Source: an uncultured Ruminococcus sp. (GTDB taxonomy: Bacteria; Bacillota; Clostridia; Oscillospirales; Acutalibacteraceae). From it: a stretch of DNA of 6,481 nucleotides. The translations under genes were made by a program, and so were the position numbers. Below, piece after piece: positions 3,910 through 6,481 of this stretch. Every line of letters begins with the position of its first letter. Within the stretch, counting starts at the first letter, position 1. The notes under the pieces are model-generated. The model saw only the letters and a list, made by a program, of their open reading frames with translations. It was not told the origin of the DNA and did not search any database. Location of the stretch: the NCBI GenBank assembly GCA_902773065.1, contig CACYDD010000202.1:1-6481 (forward strand), read 5' to 3'.

Positions 3910-6252
3910 ATGAAAAATCCTCTTTACAGACGAATTCCGAGAGAACTGAAAAAGAACCTCGGAAAATATATTGCCATGTTTTTGTTTCTGCTTCTGACGA
4001 TCGGTTTCTGTTCGGGTTATTTTATCGCAACAGGAAGTCTTGCAGAGCGGCTTGCGAAGAATTATGAAACGTTCAAAACCGAAGACGGTCATTTTACTAT
4101 GTCCAAGGCAATAGATGACAGTACTGCCGCAGAAGTTGAAAAAAACGGAGCAAAGCTGTATGAACTGTTCTATAAGGATAAAACACTGGAAAATGATCAT
4201 GTGGTACGGGTGTATGATCTGAAAGACAGGGAAAAGATCAATATTCCCGAAATGTACAGCGGTAAACTGCCGTCAGCCGATAATGAGATCGTGATCGACA
4301 GACTTTATGCACGAAACAATGATTATGAAATAGGGGACAGTATCACAATAGAAAACAAAAAGCTGAAAATTACCGGTTTTTTTGTTGTTCCCGATTATAC
4401 ATCTCTCTATAAGAATAATACAGATCTGATGTTCGACGCGCTTGATTTCAGTATTGCACTTGTCAGTGACAAATGTTTTGAGGAATTGGGGGAAAGCGGT
4501 CTGAAATACAATTATGCATGGATGTATCAGGATCGTACTCTTGACGAACAGCAAAAACATGATAAAGCGGAAAAACTCTGCAATGCGATTGCAGACCGGA
4601 TAGATCTTAAAACTGAAGAGATCAAACAGAATATTGCGACAGTGGTATTAAAAGGGGAGCTTTCTCTGGAGGAAGTCAATATCACAGAGGATGATCTTCC
4701 TGCTATGCTGACAGATTTTATACCGGGCGAATCGAATTTTGCCATTAATATGGCAACGGAAGATGTCGGCGGAGACAAAATAATGGTTATGTGGTTATTG
4801 TACATCACAATAGCGGTAATTGCCTTGGCAACTGCAATTACAACCAAAAGTACTGTCGAGCAGGAGGCAGGCGTGATCGGTACACTGAGAACTTCCGGCT
4901 ACAACAAAAGCGAACTTGTAGGGCATTATCTGATCATTCCGATACTAAGTGCATTACTTGCGGCACTCGGCGGAAATGTGATCGGTTACACCTATATGAA
5001 CAGTTTCTGTGCCTCTATGTATTACGGTTCGTATTCCTTTCCGGTCTATCAGCCGAATCTGAATGCCGAAGCCTTTCTGATGACAACACTTATCCCGGTT
5101 GGAATTGTGATCCTGATCAATTTCCTGACACTTTCAAGACTGATCTCACTTCCGCCTTTGCAGTTTCTGCGCCGTGAGCTGAAGATGCGTAAGAAATCCA
5201 AAAGCATTAAGCTTCCGTTCGGCAGTTTTTCCTCACGTTTCCGCACAAGAGTGATCCTGAGGAATTATCAGGCTTATATTGTTCTGGCAATCGGAATTTT
5301 GTTTGCCAATATTCTGCTTGTATTCAGCCTGATATGGAATCCGCTTCTTGACAATTTCCGTGATACGATACTTGACAATCAGATCTCGGATTATCAGTAT
5401 ATGCTGAAAGCTCCTGCGGAGACAAATGAAAAATCAGCAGAAAAATTTGCGGCTTATCAGCTGAAAAATCCCAATGATGAGGATATCACCATATATGGTA
5501 TTGAAAAGGACTCGAAGTATCTGAAAAATACAGATTTTTCAAACGGAAGGGTTTATTACTCATCCGCATATCTTGACAAATATGGTCTGAACACGGGGGA
5601 CAGTGTTACCTTCTCGGAAAAATTCAGCAGTAAGAAATACGAATTAAAGGTTGACGATGTTTACGATTATCCCGGCTCGCTGTGTGTATTTATGGGGATC
5701 GATGATTTCAGAAAGACATTTGATCTTGAAAGTGATGAATACAGCGGTTATTTTTCAAATGAAAAAATTAATGATATCGATGATATCTATATTGCAACTG
5801 TGATAGGGGTCAGCGACCTCACAAGTACGGCAGACCAGCTTGAAAACTCCGTCGGCTTTGTCAAATTGTTTTCCTTTTTTGCCATAGCGGTTTATATTTT
5901 GATGATCTATATCCTTTCCAAGATGATCACAGAAAGAAATGCAAAATCAATTTCTGTGCTGAAAATACTCGGCTATAAGGACGGAGAAATATCCAATCTT
6001 TATAATTTCTCTACCGGTGTGGTAGTGCTGATATCAATGTTTATCAGTCTGCCGCTGATTTCATGGCTGATCAGAATTCTGTATTATGCCATGATGCTCG
6101 AATACAACGGTTGGCTGTCATTCTATCTTGATCCGATGATCTATCCCCAGGTGATCGCCATAGGTTGTCTGTGTTTCCTTGTGGCATACCTTCTCGAGAT
6201 GAGACGAGTTCGGAAAATTGCCATGAACGAAGCCATCAAAGATATGGAATGA
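3910..6252 (+). CDS. ABC transporter permease with two FtsX-like halves (780 aa)
   Basis: This integral membrane protein partners with the ATPase just upstream. The predicted plan is duplicated. Half one has TM1 (about 20-40), a large extracytoplasmic domain (about 41-290), then TM2 (291-312), TM3 (339-361) and TM4 (387-408). Half two has TM5 (455-476), a second extracytoplasmic domain (about 477-649), then TM6 (650-670), TM7 (701-725) and TM8 (744-763). Each half carries an FtsX-type cytoplasmic loop that contacts the ATPase: EQEAGVIGTLRTSGYNKSEL (317-336) and ERNAKSISVLKILGYKDGEI (675-694). Half one ends in the usual PLQFLRR (416-422). A basic linker (421-447) joins the halves. Because both halves are in one chain, one polypeptide may pair with two ATPase copies. 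The architecture fits export, lipid/lipoprotein handling or peptide-resistance systems; which one is unknown. The frame is intact throughout. Confidence 0.93.
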   Translation: MKNPLYRRIPRELKKNLGKYIAMFLFLLLTIGFCSGYFIATGSLAERLAKNYETFKTEDGHFTMSKAIDDSTAAEVEKNGAKLYELFYKDKTLENDHVVRVYDLKDREKINIPEMYSGKLPSADNEIVIDRLYARNNDYEIGDSITIENKKLKITGFFVVPDYTSLYKNNTDLMFDALDFSIALVSDKCFEELGESGLKYNYAWMYQDRTLDEQQKHDKAEKLCNAIADRIDLKTEEIKQNIATVVLKGELSLEEVNITEDDLPAMLTDFIPGESNFAINMATEDVGGDKIMVMWLLYITIAVIALATAITTKSTVEQEAGVIGTLRTSGYNKSELVGHYLIIPILSALLAALGGNVIGYTYMNSFCASMYYGSYSFPVYQPNLNAEAFLMTTLIPVGIVILINFLTLSRLISLPPLQFLRRELKMRKKSKSIKLPFGSFSSRFRTRVILRNYQAYIVLAIGILFANILLVFSLIWNPLLDNFRDTILDNQISDYQYMLKAPAETNEKSAEKFAAYQLKNPNDEDITIYGIEKDSKYLKNTDFSNGRVYYSSAYLDKYGLNTGDSVTFSEKFSSKKYELKVDDVYDYPGSLCVFMGIDDFRKTFDLESDEYSGYFSNEKINDIDDIYIATVIGVSDLTSTADQLENSVGFVKLFSFFAIAVYILMIYILSKMITERNAKSISVLKILGYKDGEISNLYNFSTGVVVLISMFISLPLISWLIRILYYAMMLEYNGWLSFYLDPMIYPQVIAIGCLCFLVAYLLEMRRVRKIAMNEAIKDME

Positions 6253-6280
6253 TAGTGGTTGGTGATTAGTGGTTAGTGAA
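6253..6280. repeat. 14-bp tandem duplication directly after the permease stop
   Basis: TAGTGGTTGGTGAT (6253-6266) is followed by TAGTGGTTAGTGAA (6267-6280), 12 of 14 positions identical. It begins at the base after the permease stop codon. Similar TTAGTGGTTAGT-type intergenic tracts are familiar in Clostridia, but I have not searched for this one. Confidence 0.6.
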
Positions 6281-6319
6281 TAGCAATACTCAAAAATTAA
6301 GCAACGGCATTATATAATG

Positions 6320-6358
6320 AAAAACGGTCAGCGGTTATGATAAACTGCTGACCGTTTT
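6320..6358. terminator. Long hairpin terminator after the ABC operon, probably bidirectional
   Basis: AAAACGGTCAGCGGTT (6321-6336) pairs with AACTGCTGACCGTTTT (6343-6358) over 16 positions, with one G-U pair, around a 6-nt ATGATA loop. On the plus strand it ends in TTTT; in minus orientation it ends in five T. It lies 68 nt after the permease stop and 38 nt beyond the stop of the convergent partial gene, so it can end both transcripts. Confidence 0.8.
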
Positions 6359-6362
6359 AGTA

Positions 6363-6398
6363 ATTGTAAGAAGTATCTTCTTGACAATGACCGTTTTT
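6363..6398 (+). terminator. Second hairpin with T tract, plus-strand backup terminator candidate
   Basis: ATTGTAAGAAG (6363-6373) pairs with CTTCTT-G-ACAAT (6377-6388) around a TAT loop with one bulged G. GACCGTTTTT (6389-6398) follows. The T run begins six bases after the stem, later than usual, and the stem is AT-rich, so it is weaker than the hairpin before it. Its last 10 bases repeat the end of the previous terminator arm. Confidence 0.4.
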
Positions 6399-6481
6399 AT
6401 GCATTTAATCCGGTTCTGATCTCAAATTCTTCAACTGACATATGAGCTCTTTTCGCTGCCTCTGACAAAGTGAGGATACCA
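6397..6481 (-). CDS. 3' end of an unidentified minus-strand gene (partial, last 27 residues)
   Basis: The minus-strand frame is open from the right edge of the window to a TAA at 6397-6399. It reads GILTLSEAAKRA, then HMSVEEFEIRTG, then LNA. This is a compact helical end: 'LTLSEAAKRA..S.EEF' is a plausible helix-turn-helix-like or helical tail. Similar endings occur, as I recall, at the C-terminus of Rpn-family (PD-(D/E)XK) recombination-promoting nucleases in Clostridia, usually after a charged helix and 'LVKDG'. With only 27 residues this is a weak recollection, not an assignment. The gene is convergent with the ABC operon and shares its terminator region. Confidence 0.6.
   Translation of the reverse strand, partial: GILTLSEAAKRAHMSVEEFEIRTGLNA

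Noticed and set aside
4791..5177. 128-residue plus-strand frame within the permease gene
   Set aside because: It is an out-of-frame shadow; the permease frame there encodes clear membrane helices and an FtsX loop, while the shadow is Cys/Arg-rich with no family features.

Overview
The window looks like a chromosomal stretch from a low-to-moderate GC Gram-positive bacterium of the class Clostridia, probably a gut Ruminococcus or other Oscillospiraceae relative. The support is strong AAGGAGG-type ribosome binding sites, sigma-A promoters with 17-bp spacers, a Gram-positive lipoprotein, acidic low-complexity small proteins, and intergenic repeats of a type I recall from gut Firmicutes. The genus is an inference from style, not from a marker gene.

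Layout. Positions 1-678 hold no convincing gene. They contain two degenerate hairpin-rich repeats (about 149-193 and 264-397), a clear plus-strand terminator (474-515) with no gene before it, and a promoter (574-602). That promoter serves two very small overlapping plus-strand ORFs (679-825 and 822-953). The first carries an in-frame A AAA AAC slippery heptamer, and a -1 shift there would fuse the two ORFs into one 91-residue protein. A 12-bp hairpin (986-1013) separates them from a convergent 58-residue minus-strand gene (1022-1198). A divergent plus-strand gene (1420-1917), with a near-consensus promoter, encodes an extremely acidic protein with a C-terminal membrane anchor. A bidirectional hairpin terminator (1943-1983) separates it from a minus-strand lipoprotein gene (2001-2999).

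The lipoprotein gene and an ABC transporter operon are divergently transcribed from a 201-bp intergenic region that carries one well-formed promoter for each direction. The operon has two genes: a MacB/LolD-type ATPase (3201-3899) and a 780-residue permease (3910-6252) built from two FtsX-like halves, each with a large extracytoplasmic domain. The permease ribosome binding site overlaps the stop codon of the ATPase gene, so the two are probably translationally coupled and made as one complex. Such complexes are usually mechanotransducing or extrusion machines (antimicrobial peptide resistance, lipoprotein or lipid handling) rather than classical importers; the substrate cannot be read from the sequence. 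No two-component system is visible beside it in this window.

After the operon come a 14-bp tandem duplication, a long hairpin terminator (6320-6358), a second hairpin ending in a repeat of the terminator's descending arm, and the 3' end of a minus-strand gene that continues past the window edge.

The most interesting signals are the candidate programmed frameshift in the small-ORF pair, the orphan terminator with its hairpin-rich upstream region, the divergent lipoprotein/ABC control region, and the duplicated terminator arms near the end. None of these alone proves a new system.
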